Source: Trueperella bernardiae (GTDB lineage Bacteria; Actinomycetota; Actinomycetes; Actinomycetales; Actinomycetaceae). Taken from it: a DNA stretch of 64,000 bases. The stretch covers positions 372,001-436,000 of the forward strand of contig NZ_LNIZ01000001.1 of NCBI RefSeq assembly GCF_001469025.1, written 5' to 3'. The translations under genes were made by a program, and so were the position numbers. The notes beneath the pieces are model-generated. The model searched no databases, was not told where the DNA came from, and saw nothing but the letters and a program-made list of their open reading frames with translations. This document shows positions 38,201-45,921 of the stretch, one piece after another. How positions within the stretch are numbered: position 1 is the first letter of the stretch; each line of letters begins with the position of its first letter.

Positions 38201-38564
38201 ATTCGAGGGTGTGAGCGGCGTGGCCCTTCTCCCCCGAGGCCAGCATCGCCTCGCCGATCGTGCGCGACAGGGCGTGATAGCCCTCCGCGCCGCGCGCCAG
38301 GACGATGAGGTGATCCCCGTCCGGATCTTTCTGCCCCGGCCGGGGCCGGCCACCCACCGTGATCTCGGAGCCGATCACCGTGGGCAGGCCGTGCCGCCGC
38401 GCCGCGCTCGCCAGCTGCACGACACCGGGCAGCCCGTCGTGGTCCGTGAGCGCCAGGGCGCTCAGCTCGAGTTCCACCGCCCGCTCGACCAGATCGGCCG
38501 GCATCGAGGCCCCGTCGAGGAAACTGTAGGCCGAGTGCGCGTGAAGTTCGGCGTAGGGAATCAT
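35214..38564 (-). CDS. dnaE2: Error-prone DNA polymerase III alpha subunit DnaE2 (ImuC)
   Basis: 1116 residues from the ATG at 38564, which overlaps the imuB stop (ATGA). The open frame upstream of it is not family-like. The PHP domain starts AELHAHSAYSFLDGAS. The polymerase active site has PDIDLDIEAGRREEVIQHVY with two catalytic Asp, and the CQGRGSAANSAVCF block is present. OB domain near the C-terminus (RIRVAGIVTHRQRPHTASG). It performs lesion bypass with ImuA' and ImuB. A Pro/Glu/Arg-rich insertion of about 45 residues (around 465-515) between the palm and the HSGGMVL region is unusual. Confidence 0.96.
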   Translation of the reverse strand: MIPYAELHAHSAYSFLDGASMPADLVERAVELELSALALTDHDGLPGVVQLASAARRHGLPTVIGSEITVGGRPRPGQKDPDGDHLIVLARGAEGYHALSRTIGEAMLASGEKGHAAHTLESLAAGATDWQILTGCRKGGVRRALEREPGVWAVDAARGYLSTLTALFGAESVAVEITHNNQPYDRERNRLLVSLAKEAGLRVVATGNVHAARASDAVLADVLASTRANRPLEEYRSWLPAWPAYLKSGEQMLALHAEHPGAIAAAAEIGEECSFDLTLVAPDLPPFPTPPGHTEATWLRHLTEQAALSRYGSRQAHPRAWRQIDHELGVIEQLHFPGYFLIVHEIVSFCHEQEIWCQGRGSAANSAVCFALGITAVDAVRHRMLFERFLSPGRSGPPDIDLDIEAGRREEVIQHVYARYGRRHAAQVANVITYRPRSAIRDAARALGYDAGQADAWAKSVERRASDARSRAPELAGSPKRRPGSEPEVKERAPEAEERAPGSQVEGEEITSEAGARFALRWGIESEVPERVVQIAGRLQRLPRHLGIHSGGMVLCDRPVIEVCPVGWARMEGRSVLQWDKDDCAEAGLVKFDLLGLGMLSALRISFTELTERGVRAADGQPLGLHNIDQEDGRVYDLLCAADTIGVFQVESRAQMATLPRIQPRTFYDIVIEVALIRPGPIQGGSVNPYINRRRGREPVTYAHPLLKGALEKTLGVPLFQEQLMQIAIDAAGFTPAQADQLRKAMGAKRSHDRMRDLRGDLMAGMDERGIGPRVREEIYTKLEAFAEFGFPESHSFSFAYLVYASAWLKVHHPENFYAGILAAQPMGFYSPQTLVADARRHGVLVLPVDVCFSEEHSCVEVTPERKVRAHPLVSVDPRRGLRLGLSNIKGLRATERILAARAQRPFDSVADLARRAKLTTPELEKLAAAGALTSLGMTRREGIWAAGALAYTGKRLGDSFQPSLPGLHVGATPPRLPRMSPVEENMAELRSTGISVGTHPMDFLRPSLTERGVVRIADLSRYEPGERIRVAGIVTHRQRPHTASGITFLSLEDESGLLNVVCSVGLWEKHRKVLRTSQGLIIRGVVERADDVMNFVADGVERLELAVPLPSRDFR

Positions 38565-40102
38565 TCGTACACCCCCGCCAGCCACCACTGCCCACCCTCC
38601 CGATAGGCGAGGTAGCCGCGCCCGCGTAAATCGGCGAACTCCATCCACGCCTTGCGCTGCTCCGAGGCCGGCACCCACCACCCCGTGGCCTGCAACCACG
38701 GCCCAGCCGCCGTGACGAGCGGCTCCGGCGCCCCGCCTGCCACCAGCGCTGCGGGGCGTGGATGGGCGCACCCGTGAGCGCAGGAGAAAGTCCCCAACGC
38801 GGTGAGCGCGCAGTCGTGCCCGCGCGCGTCAAGCACCGCGATCTTCTCCGGCGCTGCCTTGACGAAGCTGGGCCAGGGTTCAGGGAGACGGCCCGGCCAC
38901 GGATCGGCCCGCAGGGTATCGGAGGGCGCCTGCTCCCACAGCCGCATCTGATGCGCCTCCAGGGGGTGGCGCCCACCCACGTGCTCCGGAGCCAACACGG
39001 AATCCTCCCCCAGTAGGCTCTGAATGCGGCTCACCGCCCGCGCGGCCGCATCCGCACTGGCACGATCCGAACCCCACAGCGCGCCCTGGGCACGGCCCGC
39101 GGGCAGAATCGCGCTGGCGGCGATCGAAATGCGGGAAATCCCGTGCTGCTCCTCGGACATCCAGGCGCTCAGCTGCCAGCGCACGCGGTCAGAGATGTCC
39201 TTAGCGCTGGCCGCGTCGAGCGACCAGGCACGTCGGCGTTCCACGCTACTGCGGGTGTAGATCGTCAGCTCGCGGGCGATCACGCCCCGGAGGGTGAGGG
39301 CCTCGGCCAGCTCCTCCCCCATCTGACGTGCCAGGAAGGCCGCCTGGTCGAGGTTGGCCAACGGCGGATCCGCCTCCCGTTCCACCACCAGCTCCTGCAC
39401 GCCGTAGCTTGCCCCGTCCCGCTCCGGCTCTCCCCCGTCAATCAACGACAGGACCCTCCCGGCCACCTCGAAACGGGTGAGCAGGGCGGCCCGGTCCAGC
39501 CGGCGAAGATCCCCGATGGTAAGCACTCCTAGGTTCTCCATCGCGCCGACGAAGGCGCGCATCTGCTCCCGCGATCGCGCCGTGGCCGCCCCGTGAAGGA
39601 TCGCCCCGACCGGGTGGGCGTCGAGGAACGGGGGCGCGTGGCGGACGTGGGCATCCGTCCGCGCGGCCAGGATGGAGGTGAGTAACCCGTCCCCGAATCC
39701 GACGTGGGCTTCTAGACCGGTGTGAAGCGCGATGTCCCCCACCAGGTTCTCCGACAGCGCCCGCACGCTACCAGCCGCTCCCACCGGCCCACGCGCGAGG
39801 AAGGTGATGAGGCCGGGTTCGAGCACGCTGAGGTAGGCGATGTGTTCCTCGCACACCCGCACAACCCGCTCGAAACTAGCTACCTCCAGATCCGGATCTT
39901 GCCGGATGAGATGCAACCCGGAGGCGACCGACTGCGCCTGGCGCCGCTTCATCCCCTCACGCACGCCCTCCGCGTACGCCACCCCGTTGACGGCGACCAC
40001 GCGGTTGGCGTAGATCGCCACCGGTTCTTCCGGCAGCGCGCGGCCGGCCATGATGGCACTGGCCACCGGCCAGTCCGGAACCCAGACACTGCCCCGCATC
40101 AT
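38561..40102 (-). CDS. imuB: ImuB, catalytically inactive Y-family polymerase-like protein
   Basis: 513 residues. The N-terminus (VWVPDWPVASAIM ... PVAIYANRVVAVNGVAYAEGVREGM) is a Y-family fold, but the Asp and Asp-Glu catalytic residues of active Y-polymerases are not present where expected (FLARGPVGAA). ImuB acts as the hub that links ImuA', DnaE2 and the sliding clamp. The long C-terminal region beyond 330 is typical. It overlaps imuA' and dnaE2 by 4 bases each. Confidence 0.93.
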   Translation of the reverse strand: MMRGSVWVPDWPVASAIMAGRALPEEPVAIYANRVVAVNGVAYAEGVREGMKRRQAQSVASGLHLIRQDPDLEVASFERVVRVCEEHIAYLSVLEPGLITFLARGPVGAAGSVRALSENLVGDIALHTGLEAHVGFGDGLLTSILAARTDAHVRHAPPFLDAHPVGAILHGAATARSREQMRAFVGAMENLGVLTIGDLRRLDRAALLTRFEVAGRVLSLIDGGEPERDGASYGVQELVVEREADPPLANLDQAAFLARQMGEELAEALTLRGVIARELTIYTRSSVERRRAWSLDAASAKDISDRVRWQLSAWMSEEQHGISRISIAASAILPAGRAQGALWGSDRASADAAARAVSRIQSLLGEDSVLAPEHVGGRHPLEAHQMRLWEQAPSDTLRADPWPGRLPEPWPSFVKAAPEKIAVLDARGHDCALTALGTFSCAHGCAHPRPAALVAGGAPEPLVTAAGPWLQATGWWVPASEQRKAWMEFADLRGRGYLAYREGGQWWLAGVYE

Positions 40103-40794
40103 GAGGCCCGGCCTCCCACCGCTCTTAGGTCGCCCTCATAGCGCGCCGGCTCCCAGCCGTCCCGCTCGTAGCGCACGGAGGCACTCCCCCAGCGCGTGGC
40201 GATCTCATAGTCAACGCCGCTGATGTGGCCCTCCTCCAGACCCCGCACCCCGACCAGCCGGCAGCGCATACCCACGGAGGCCTGCGGCCAGTTCATCGCC
40301 AGCAACAGCGCGCCCTTGGACATCGCACGCCGATGGAGCACGCGGCGCTCGCGGGCGTCAAGCGACACGTCCCCCAGCACCACCGCGTCAAAGCCGTCGA
40401 TCGCGGCGCTGACCACACGGGCCCCCTGCGCCTCGATCCGTGGAACGGCAACGACCCGGCCCATATCCAGGCCCAGCCGTTCCGCGCATGCCCACCCCAC
40501 GTCCGGAGCGCCGAGGAAGGCGATCCAGGCCTCCTGCCCAGAGAGGAGAGCGGCCAGGAAGGTCAGAAGGAAGGGCGAGCCTTCCACGCTGACTACCCCG
40601 CGCCGGATGAGGCCGTGCGGCAGGGCGGCTACGAGGTGGGATGGAACGGAAAAGGCATCGGAGGCCACCTCCCCGCTCAGCGTTCCTCCCGCCTGCACCT
40701 CCTGCGCCTGCACCTCCTGCGCGCGCACGACGCGCAGGCCCGCGCGCATCTCTGCCGCAGCCAGCGCTTTGCGCGCGGTTGCAAGCTTATCCAT
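40099..40794 (-). CDS. imuA': ImuA', RecA-fold accessory protein of the SOS mutasome
   Basis: 231 residues. It has a RecA-like core (GLIRRGVVSVEGSPFLLTFLAALLSGQEAWIAFLGAPDVGW) but the P-loop is replaced by VSVEGSPFLLT, so ATP binding is doubtful, as in other ImuA' proteins. The N-terminal linker contains a duplicated QEVQA encoded by a perfect 15-bp tandem repeat. It is the first gene of the imuA'-imuB-dnaE2 operon, 13 bases after a consensus LexA box. The GGGGGTGG ribosome binding site lies 4 bases before the ATG. Confidence 0.93.
   Translation of the reverse strand: MDKLATARKALAAAEMRAGLRVVRAQEVQAQEVQAGGTLSGEVASDAFSVPSHLVAALPHGLIRRGVVSVEGSPFLLTFLAALLSGQEAWIAFLGAPDVGWACAERLGLDMGRVVAVPRIEAQGARVVSAAIDGFDAVVLGDVSLDARERRVLHRRAMSKGALLLAMNWPQASVGMRCRLVGVRGLEEGHISGVDYEIATRWGSASVRYERDGWEPARYEGDLRAVGGRAS
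40691..40720 (-). repeat. Tandem 15-bp duplication inside imuA'
   Basis: GCCTGCACCTCCTGC occurs twice head to tail on the plus strand. It adds five residues in frame to the ImuA' N-terminal linker. It is likely a slippage-prone site. Confidence 0.9.
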
Positions 40795-40806
40795 CAGCCA
40801 CCCCCT

Positions 40807-40822
40807 TCGAACACATGTTCGA
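40807..40822. promoter_or_regulatory. LexA (SOS) box of the mutasome operon
   Basis: TCGAACACATGTTCGA is a perfect match to the actinobacterial SOS box TCGAAC-N4-GTTCGA. It lies just downstream of a plausible -10 and 13 bases before imuA', where LexA binding would block transcription. This makes the operon damage-inducible, as established for imuA'-imuB and dnaE2 in mycobacteria. Confidence 0.95.
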
Positions 40823-40850
40823 TACTCATCTTAGGAGCGGCCCCCGACAA
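40822..40850 (-). promoter_or_regulatory. candidate promoter of imuA'-imuB-dnaE2
   Basis: TTGTCG (845-850 of the 40 kb block) and GAGTAT (822-827) are separated by 17 bases on the minus strand. The -10 abuts the LexA box, so the start site would fall inside the operator. The -10 is imperfect. Confidence 0.45.
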
Positions 40851-40932
40851 AAACTAGCCGCCGGGAAGTCCCAAGCCGCACGCACGGGCCAGAACCTGCC
40901 CACCTGTGACCTACTTCGCATATGATGGGGCC

Positions 40933-41463
40933 ATGAACCTTGAACGACCCCTCGCGCCAGATCCCTACGAGCTTCTTCCCGCAGTCCCCTCGTTCACGCT
41001 GACAAGCCCCACGCTCACCGATGGCGGCGTCATGCCAGAATTCCACCTCGGCTTCGCGGACAACGTCTCGCCCGCCCTCGAGTGGTCCGGCTTCCCGCCA
41101 GAGACCCAAGGTTTCGCCGTCACGTGCTTTGACCCCGACGCGCCCACGCCCTCGGGTTATTGGCACTGGATCGTGCTCGACCTCGCGGACATCACCTGCC
41201 TGGAGGAGGGCGCCGGCCAGCATGACCTGACGCTCCCCGGCGCGGCGAGCCACATCCGCAACGATGCAGGCGAGTTCGCCTACTACGGGGCCGCTCCCCC
41301 GCCGGGCGACGTGCACCCGCACCGTTACATCTTCGTGGTCCATGCCCTCGATGTGCCTTCGCTCGAGCTTGACCCGGAGGACACGACGCCGGCTGCCGCG
41401 GCCTTCCACACCGTCTTCCATACGCTGGCGCGCGCTCGCCTCACGGTGACCTACCAGCGTTAG
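40933..41463 (+). CDS. YbhB/YbcL-type PEBP (Raf kinase inhibitor-like) protein
   Basis: 176 residues from the ATG at 40933. It has the phosphatidylethanolamine-binding protein pattern: NVSPALEWSGFPPETQGFAV, CFDPDAPTPSGYWHWIVLDL, then YYGAAPPPGDVHPHRYIFVVHALDV with the conserved ligand-pocket Asp, His and Pro residues. The biochemical role of the bacterial family is not well defined. It has no signal peptide. It lies 36 bases upstream of trmL in the same direction. Confidence 0.92.
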   Translation: MNLERPLAPDPYELLPAVPSFTLTSPTLTDGGVMPEFHLGFADNVSPALEWSGFPPETQGFAVTCFDPDAPTPSGYWHWIVLDLADITCLEEGAGQHDLTLPGAASHIRNDAGEFAYYGAAPPPGDVHPHRYIFVVHALDVPSLELDPEDTTPAAAAFHTVFHTLARARLTVTYQR

Positions 41464-41499
41464 GTTCGACCAGTTGAACACCCGCGCTACACTGGGCGG

Positions 41500-41970
41500 G
41501 TGCTCAACTTCGTTTTCCATGAACCTAAGATCCCCGGCAACACCGGCAACGCCATTCGGCTGGCCGCCTGCACGGGCGCGCGATTGCACCTTATTGAGCC
41601 GCTCGCCTTCACCTTCGACGACGCGCACCTAAAGCGCGCCGGGCTCGACTACCATGACCTGGCCGACCTCGTCATCCACAAGTCATGGGAGGACGCCAAG
41701 GCCTACTTCGGGCCCGACCGGCGGATCTTCGCCTTCACCGGCCACACGTCCAACAACTTCGCCGACGAATCCTACCGCGACGACGACGTGCTCCTGTTCG
41801 GCACGGAGCCGACCGGGCTGCCAGAATTGGTGCTTGATGATCCGCGGGTCACCAAGTGGCTCCGAATTCCAATGCTACCCGGCCGGCGCTCCCTCAACCT
41901 GGCCAACGCCGCCTCGATCGCGGTGTACGAGGCCTGGCGTCAGCTAGGATTTACCTCCGCTTCGATGTAG
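41500..41970 (+). CDS. trmL: tRNA (cytidine/uridine-34-2'-O)-methyltransferase TrmL
   Basis: 156 residues, the compact SPOUT methyltransferase form with trefoil-knot motifs [31 protein letters not shown] and [22 protein letters not shown]. It methylates the wobble base of certain leucine tRNAs, fitting a genome with such tRNAs. GTG start. The last 20 bases overlap the end of the convergent surface-protein gene. Confidence 0.95.
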   Translation: MLNFVFHEPKIPGNTGNAIRLAACTGARLHLIEPLAFTFDDAHLKRAGLDYHDLADLVIHKSWEDAKAYFGPDRRIFAFTGHTSNNFADESYRDDDVLLFGTEPTGLPELVLDDPRVTKWLRIPMLPGRRSLNLANAASIAVYEAWRQLGFTSASM

Positions 41971-43459
41971 AGCGCGCCCCCGCAACGAGCGTCACTCCCA
42001 GGCCGGCCAGCCCCACAGCCATCGCCGCGAAGGGCAGCGAGAAGGCGCCGGTGTTGGCCAGAACGGCCGGCGGGGTGCTCGGCTTCGGCTCGGGCGCCGG
42101 TACCGGAGTCGGTTCTGGCTTCGGCTGCGGAGCGGGAGTCGGTGTCGGCTCAGGTGTCGGCTCAGGTGTCGACTCAGGTGTCGGCTCCGGCGTGGGCTCC
42201 GGCATGGGCTCGGGTGTCGGCTCCGGTTCCGGTTCGGGCTCAACGAACACCGTCTCATCGGGCTCGAAGAACGGCATGGCTACGTTATCCTGCGGCAGGC
42301 CGGCGAAGTCGCCGTCGTCGCGGAAATGGCCGTCCACCACCACGGTGTACCAGCCGGGGCTGGGCTCGTGGTCGAAGACCACCTCGTACGTGCCGGGCTC
42401 GATGACGCTCAAGCTCACGGTTTCCGCAGCCTCCACGCCGTCCGGCACGACCTCTTGCTCTTCGAGCTGCTCCTCGAACGGCCCGTAGAGGCGCGCGGTG
42501 AGGTCAAAGGTGGCGGGGATGCGCTCGACCTTGGGCCACTCATCGGCGCTCACGGTCACAAGATCGCGGATTGCGCCCGAGTCCTTGATGGCCGCCTTGG
42601 TCGAGATGCTCACCTTCGTCTGGCTCGGCGTGTTGCGCAGCACCGCGTTTTGCTCGATCGCGCCGCGTTCGCCGCGCATATGCAGGTCCTGGGCCACGGA
42701 GTGGTGGCCAGTGGCGAACGAGTGGCCGGGGATCTTCGAGTAGGTGACCTTGAGCGTTACCTCACCGAAGGCCGGCGCCGTGACCGCGAAGCTCTGCTGC
42801 TCGGCGCCCGTGGTGCCCGTGAGCACGGCCTCTCCCGTCGATTCCCACGTGGCGCCCGAAAGCTCAGCGCTAAACGGCACGCCCACGAGCGGCACGCCAG
42901 CCTGGCCGATCACCGTAAAGCCGCTCAACTTGCCGTCGGCGAAGGTCAGCTCTCCGGCCTTGTGCGGCCCGGCGATCTTTGCCGCTATCTCCAGTAGCCT
43001 GCGTGCCTGATCCTGCCACGCCTTCTTCGACGTCGAGGCGATCCCGCGCGAATCGGCGGTCAGCTCGTGGACGGCAAGGGTGAAGGCCTCGGGCGCGATC
43101 CCCGCCACGGCCTCGGTGCCCCATAGGTCGAACATCGCGGCGACCTTGCCGGTGTCGGAGGCACTGATCGAGGTTTTCCACCCCACCTCAGTGCCCTGCT
43201 GCGTGTAGGGCTCCCCGGCGCGGGTGAGGCTTCGGGATTCGAAGTCGGCCTTCTCCATGCCGGGCTGGTAGCTGAAGTTCAGCTGGGTGTCACCGGTGCA
43301 GATGGCGATCGGCACGTGCGGGCTCGACAGCGCTCCCCACCGGCTCGGTTCGGTTGCCACGCGCGTCCAGCTCTGCTCGCCTGCGACGGCGAACGGAACG
43401 AAAGCGAAAAGTGCGGCTGCGAGGATAAAAATAAATGATCGACGAATGATGGTGTCCAT
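41951..43459 (-). CDS. Sortase-anchored (LAXTG) surface protein
   Basis: 502 residues from the ATG at 43459 (AGGGAG upstream). Signal peptide 1-26 ([21 protein letters not shown]). A central region (30-395) of beta-rich domains has one segment [27 protein letters not shown] that faintly resembles thioester-type adhesin domains. A Pro/Glu/Thr repeat stalk follows (about 407-462, units such as [10 protein letters not shown]). The sorting signal is LANTG at 467-471, then a hydrophobic segment and RSTSKRR tail. LAXTG is the class E sortase motif of high-GC actinobacteria. No sortase gene is in the window. The gene is divergent from an XRE regulator. Confidence 0.9.
   Translation of the reverse strand: MDTIIRRSFIFILAAALFAFVPFAVAGEQSWTRVATEPSRWGALSSPHVPIAICTGDTQLNFSYQPGMEKADFESRSLTRAGEPYTQQGTEVGWKTSISASDTGKVAAMFDLWGTEAVAGIAPEAFTLAVHELTADSRGIASTSKKAWQDQARRLLEIAAKIAGPHKAGELTFADGKLSGFTVIGQAGVPLVGVPFSAELSGATWESTGEAVLTGTTGAEQQSFAVTAPAFGEVTLKVTYSKIPGHSFATGHHSVAQDLHMRGERGAIEQNAVLRNTPSQTKVSISTKAAIKDSGAIRDLVTVSADEWPKVERIPATFDLTARLYGPFEEQLEEQEVVPDGVEAAETVSLSVIEPGTYEVVFDHEPSPGWYTVVVDGHFRDDGDFAGLPQDNVAMPFFEPDETVFVEPEPEPEPTPEPMPEPTPEPTPESTPEPTPEPTPTPAPQPKPEPTPVPAPEPKPSTPPAVLANTGAFSLPFAAMAVGLAGLGVTLVAGARSTSKRR
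42080..42241 (-). repeat. Pro-Glu/Thr tandem repeat coding the wall-spanning stalk
   Basis: Imperfect 12-bp units (GGTGTCGGCTCA and variants on the plus strand) run through the stalk region of the surface protein and encode PEPT repeats. It is in frame throughout and probably length-variable between strains. Confidence 0.85.
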
Positions 43460-43580
43460 GTTTCTCCCTTCGACGAGACCATCATGTCGAGAATCGCAAG
43501 ACGTCGTTTTTGCAAAGTGCCCAAATGTGGATAGAGCGTGCACGAACGGAATTGTGCATAACTTTTTTGAAGAAAACCCA

Positions 43581-43613
43581 CGCCGGGTATACCCCGCTGA
43601 CCTGCGCCGGGTA
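43581..43613. promoter_or_regulatory. Possible operator: direct repeats between surface-protein and XRE-regulator genes
   Basis: CGCCGGGTA occurs twice, its copies starting 24 bases apart, and the first overlaps the palindrome GGGTATACCC. The pair is about 20 bases before the regulator start at 43632. An autoregulatory or divergent-gene operator is possible. If the regulator starts further upstream (a GTG near 43551 is in frame), the repeats would be coding. Confidence 0.3.
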
Positions 43614-43631
43614 AACACGGACCATGTTCGC

Positions 43632-43922
43632 GTGACCGAGTATTCCCCCGCCGAACGCGCCTTTGCCTCCACCTTCGCCAAGACTCTCATCGAGCGCCGC
43701 AGGCGCATGGGGCTCACCCAGGAGCAGGTGGCGCTCGCGGCGGATATCAACCGCAATCACTACCAGCTCATGGAGCACGCCCGCGCCGACCGGCGCACGA
43801 ACAGCCCGGCCAACCCGCGCATGAGTACGCTCATCAAACTCGCCAAGGTCTTCGACTGCTCCGTACCCGACCTCCTCGAGGCCGCCCTCGCCGATTACCA
43901 GGCAGTCGAGGATCGCAGCTAG
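43632..43922 (+). CDS. XRE-family helix-turn-helix transcriptional regulator
   Basis: 96 residues. The HTH is [37 protein letters not shown], followed by [28 protein letters not shown], the usual fifth helix. No extra sensor domain. I chose GTG 43632 because [15 protein letters not shown] fits the start of such proteins, but no ribosome binding site is visible and an upstream start in the same open frame is possible. It is divergent from the LAXTG surface-protein gene and may control it. It shares 4 bases with the convergent methyltransferase gene. Confidence 0.85.
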   Translation: MTEYSPAERAFASTFAKTLIERRRRMGLTQEQVALAADINRNHYQLMEHARADRRTNSPANPRMSTLIKLAKVFDCSVPDLLEAALADYQAVEDRS

Positions 43923-44725
43923 GGCCGTAGCGCCCAGGCCGCCAACGCGCTCGTGGCCGCCACGTTAAGCGAGTCCACCCCGCCGGCCATAGGGATCGTC
44001 ACCACGTAGTCACTCTTCGCCAGCGTCGCATGCGCGAGCCCGTCACCCTCCGCGCCGAAGATCATCGCCACCTTCTCCGCGCCCATATCCGCTGCGAACT
44101 GATCGAGCGTCACCGCGTTATCCGACAGCGCCAACGACGCTGTTACCCACCCCGCGTCGGCAAGCGCGGCCATCGCGTGAGGCCAGCCCTCGATCCGGGT
44201 CCACGGCACCTGGAAGACCGTGCCCATCGACACCTTGACCGAGCGCCGGTAGAGCGGATCGGCGCAGTGGTCGGTGACCAGCACGGCGTCGACCCCGAGC
44301 GCGGCCGCCGAACGGAAGATCGCACCCACGTTCGTATGGTTGACCAGGTCCTCCAAGATAAAAATCCGCCGGGCGTCCGGGCACTGCGCGAGGAACTCCC
44401 CCAGCCCCTGCAGCGCGGGCCGGTTCATCGAGGCGATCGCGCCGCGGTGTACCTGGAAGCCCGTGAGCTCGGTCAGCAGATCCTCGGGCACGATGAACTG
44501 CGGCACGTCGCCCGGGAAGAAATCGGCCAGGGACTCGATCCACCTTTCGGTCATGACAGCGGCGCGCGGCGTATGGCCTGCGGCCACGGCGCGCCGGATA
44601 ACCTTGTCCCCCTCCGCCAGGTACAGACCGCGCTCGGTCTCCAGCTTCTTGCGCAACGCCACGTCCGTGAGGCGAAAGAAGTCATCGAGGCGCGGATCGG
44701 TCAGGTCATCAACGTAAGTGAGCAC
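43919..44725 (-). CDS. SpoU/TrmH-family RNA 2'-O-methyltransferase
   Basis: 268 residues. A short N-terminal RNA-recognition region (VDDLTDPRLDDFFRLTD...LYLAEGDKVIRRA) precedes a SPOUT domain with motif 1 LEDLVNHTNVGAIFRSAAALG, motif 2 MIFGAEGDGL and motif 3 IPMAGGVDSLNVAATSALAAW. The target, rRNA or tRNA, cannot be decided from sequence. Confidence 0.93.
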   Translation of the reverse strand: MLTYVDDLTDPRLDDFFRLTDVALRKKLETERGLYLAEGDKVIRRAVAAGHTPRAAVMTERWIESLADFFPGDVPQFIVPEDLLTELTGFQVHRGAIASMNRPALQGLGEFLAQCPDARRIFILEDLVNHTNVGAIFRSAAALGVDAVLVTDHCADPLYRRSVKVSMGTVFQVPWTRIEGWPHAMAALADAGWVTASLALSDNAVTLDQFAADMGAEKVAMIFGAEGDGLAHATLAKSDYVVTIPMAGGVDSLNVAATSALAAWALRP

Positions 44726-44757
44726 GGATCATACTTTGCCACACCGCCCGGGTACAC

Positions 44758-44788
44758 AAAAGGTGGCCACCTCTCGGCGGCCACCTTT
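44758..44788 (-). terminator. Terminator after the SPFH gene
   Basis: Perfect 10-bp arms (AAAGGTGGCC, GGCCACCTTT) enclose a 10-base loop and are followed on the minus strand by TTTTG. It lies about 10 bases past the SPFH stop. It is nearly symmetric and could work in either direction. Confidence 0.75.
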
Positions 44789-44797
44789 CGCTGTTGC

Positions 44798-45904
44798 TTA
44801 CTCGCCTCTCTGCTCCGGCATATCCGGGTGCTGGCCGAGCTCGGCGCGCGGATCGAACGGCTTACCCGAGTGGGTGCCGGATTCCTCCGCCTCCGACGAC
44901 GCCCGGGTCGCCTCGCCGCGGGCGCTCGCCAGCGCCTCATCCACGTCCTGCAGGCTCGTGGAGGCAAGCGAATCGGCGATGTCCTCGTCCAGGCCCTCGA
45001 AGTTCACGGTGACCGGCTCGTCCCCGCCACGGCCGGTGAAGCCCTTGGTGACGGCGTCGAGAGCGGCGGTGAGTTCGGTGGGGACGATCCACAGCTTCGA
45101 GGACTGCGAATCGGCGATCTGCGGCAGGATCTTCAGGTACTCGTAGGACAGCAGCTTTGGATCGGCGTTGCCGCGGTGGATGGCGTCGAACACTTGGAGG
45201 ATCGCGCGGGATTCACCCTGGGCCTCGAGGATTGCCGACTGGGCCGCGCCCTCGGCACGCAGGATGGCCGACTGCTTCTCACCCTCAGCGGTGAGGATCG
45301 CAGACTGCTTGACGCCCTCGGCCGTGAGGATCGCGGCGCGGCGGTCGCGCTCGGCCTTCATCTGCTGCTCCATGGCCGACTGGACGGTGGCCGGCGGGTC
45401 GATCGCCTTCAGCTCCACGCGCGAGACGCGGATGCCCCAACGGCCGGTGGCCTCGTCGAGAACGCCGCGTAGCTGGCCGTTGATCTGGTCACGGCCCGTG
45501 AGCGCCTGCTCCATATCCATCGAACCGATGATGTTTCGCAGCGTGGTCACGGCCAGCTGCTCGATGGCCGACATCGGGTCGGCGATCTCGTAGGTGGCGG
45601 CCTCCGGCTGCGTGACCTGGTAGTAGATGACCGTGTCAATGTTGACCACGATGTTGTCCGACGTAATCACGGGCTGCGGCGGGAACGGCACAACCTGTTC
45701 ACGCATGTCGATACGCTGGCGGACCGAATCAAGGAACGGGATGAGGAAGTGAAGGCCGGGCCGGAGGGTCTTGTTGTACTTTCCAAGACGCTCGATGATG
45801 ACCGTGAAACCTTGGTGGACCTGAATGACGGACTTCGCAATGCCGACGACGACAAGCAGCGCCAGAATCGCGAGGAATGCGAGCAGAATCGTGTTTTCTG
45901 ACAT
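44798..45904 (-). CDS. SPFH/band-7 membrane protein (QmcA/stomatin-like)
   Basis: 368 residues. One N-terminal membrane segment (about 4-26, ILLAFLAILALLVVVGIAKSV), then the SPFH domain (VHQGFTVIIERLGKYNKTLRPGLHFLIPFLDSVRQRIDMREQV), a helical stretch with EMQMKAERDRRA-like repeats (ILTAEGVKQSAILTAEGEKQSAI) and an acidic tail. Such proteins form large assemblies in membrane microdomains and usually pair with NfeD, as here. It lies 17 bases after the nfeD gene. Confidence 0.94.
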   Translation of the reverse strand: MSENTILLAFLAILALLVVVGIAKSVIQVHQGFTVIIERLGKYNKTLRPGLHFLIPFLDSVRQRIDMREQVVPFPPQPVITSDNIVVNIDTVIYYQVTQPEAATYEIADPMSAIEQLAVTTLRNIIGSMDMEQALTGRDQINGQLRGVLDEATGRWGIRVSRVELKAIDPPATVQSAMEQQMKAERDRRAAILTAEGVKQSAILTAEGEKQSAILRAEGAAQSAILEAQGESRAILQVFDAIHRGNADPKLLSYEYLKILPQIADSQSSKLWIVPTELTAALDAVTKGFTGRGGDEPVTVNFEGLDEDIADSLASTSLQDVDEALASARGEATRASSEAEESGTHSGKPFDPRAELGQHPDMPEQRGE

Positions 45905-45921
45905 GATTCCTACTTTCTTTT

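Noticed and set aside
35214-38771. Extended N-terminus for DnaE2 starting at 38771
   Set aside because: The extra 69 residues are Gly/Arg/Ala-rich antisense-like sequence lying over the end of imuB; the ATG at 38564 overlaps the imuB stop and starts the PHP domain.
40794-40829. An 11-codon upstream frame (ATG at 40829, TGA overlapping the imuA' ATG) spanning the LexA box
   Set aside because: Its ATG would lie upstream of the predicted transcription start and has no ribosome binding site, so it is probably not transcribed.
41460-41480. Palindrome GTTC-N8-GAAC before trmL as a possible LexA site
   Set aside because: The half-sites are in the opposite orientation to the actinobacterial SOS box and the spacing is wrong.
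42080-42241. Short regular repeats that could suggest a CRISPR array
   Set aside because: Units are 12 bp, contiguous, in frame and encode PEPT repeats of a surface protein; there are no spacers.
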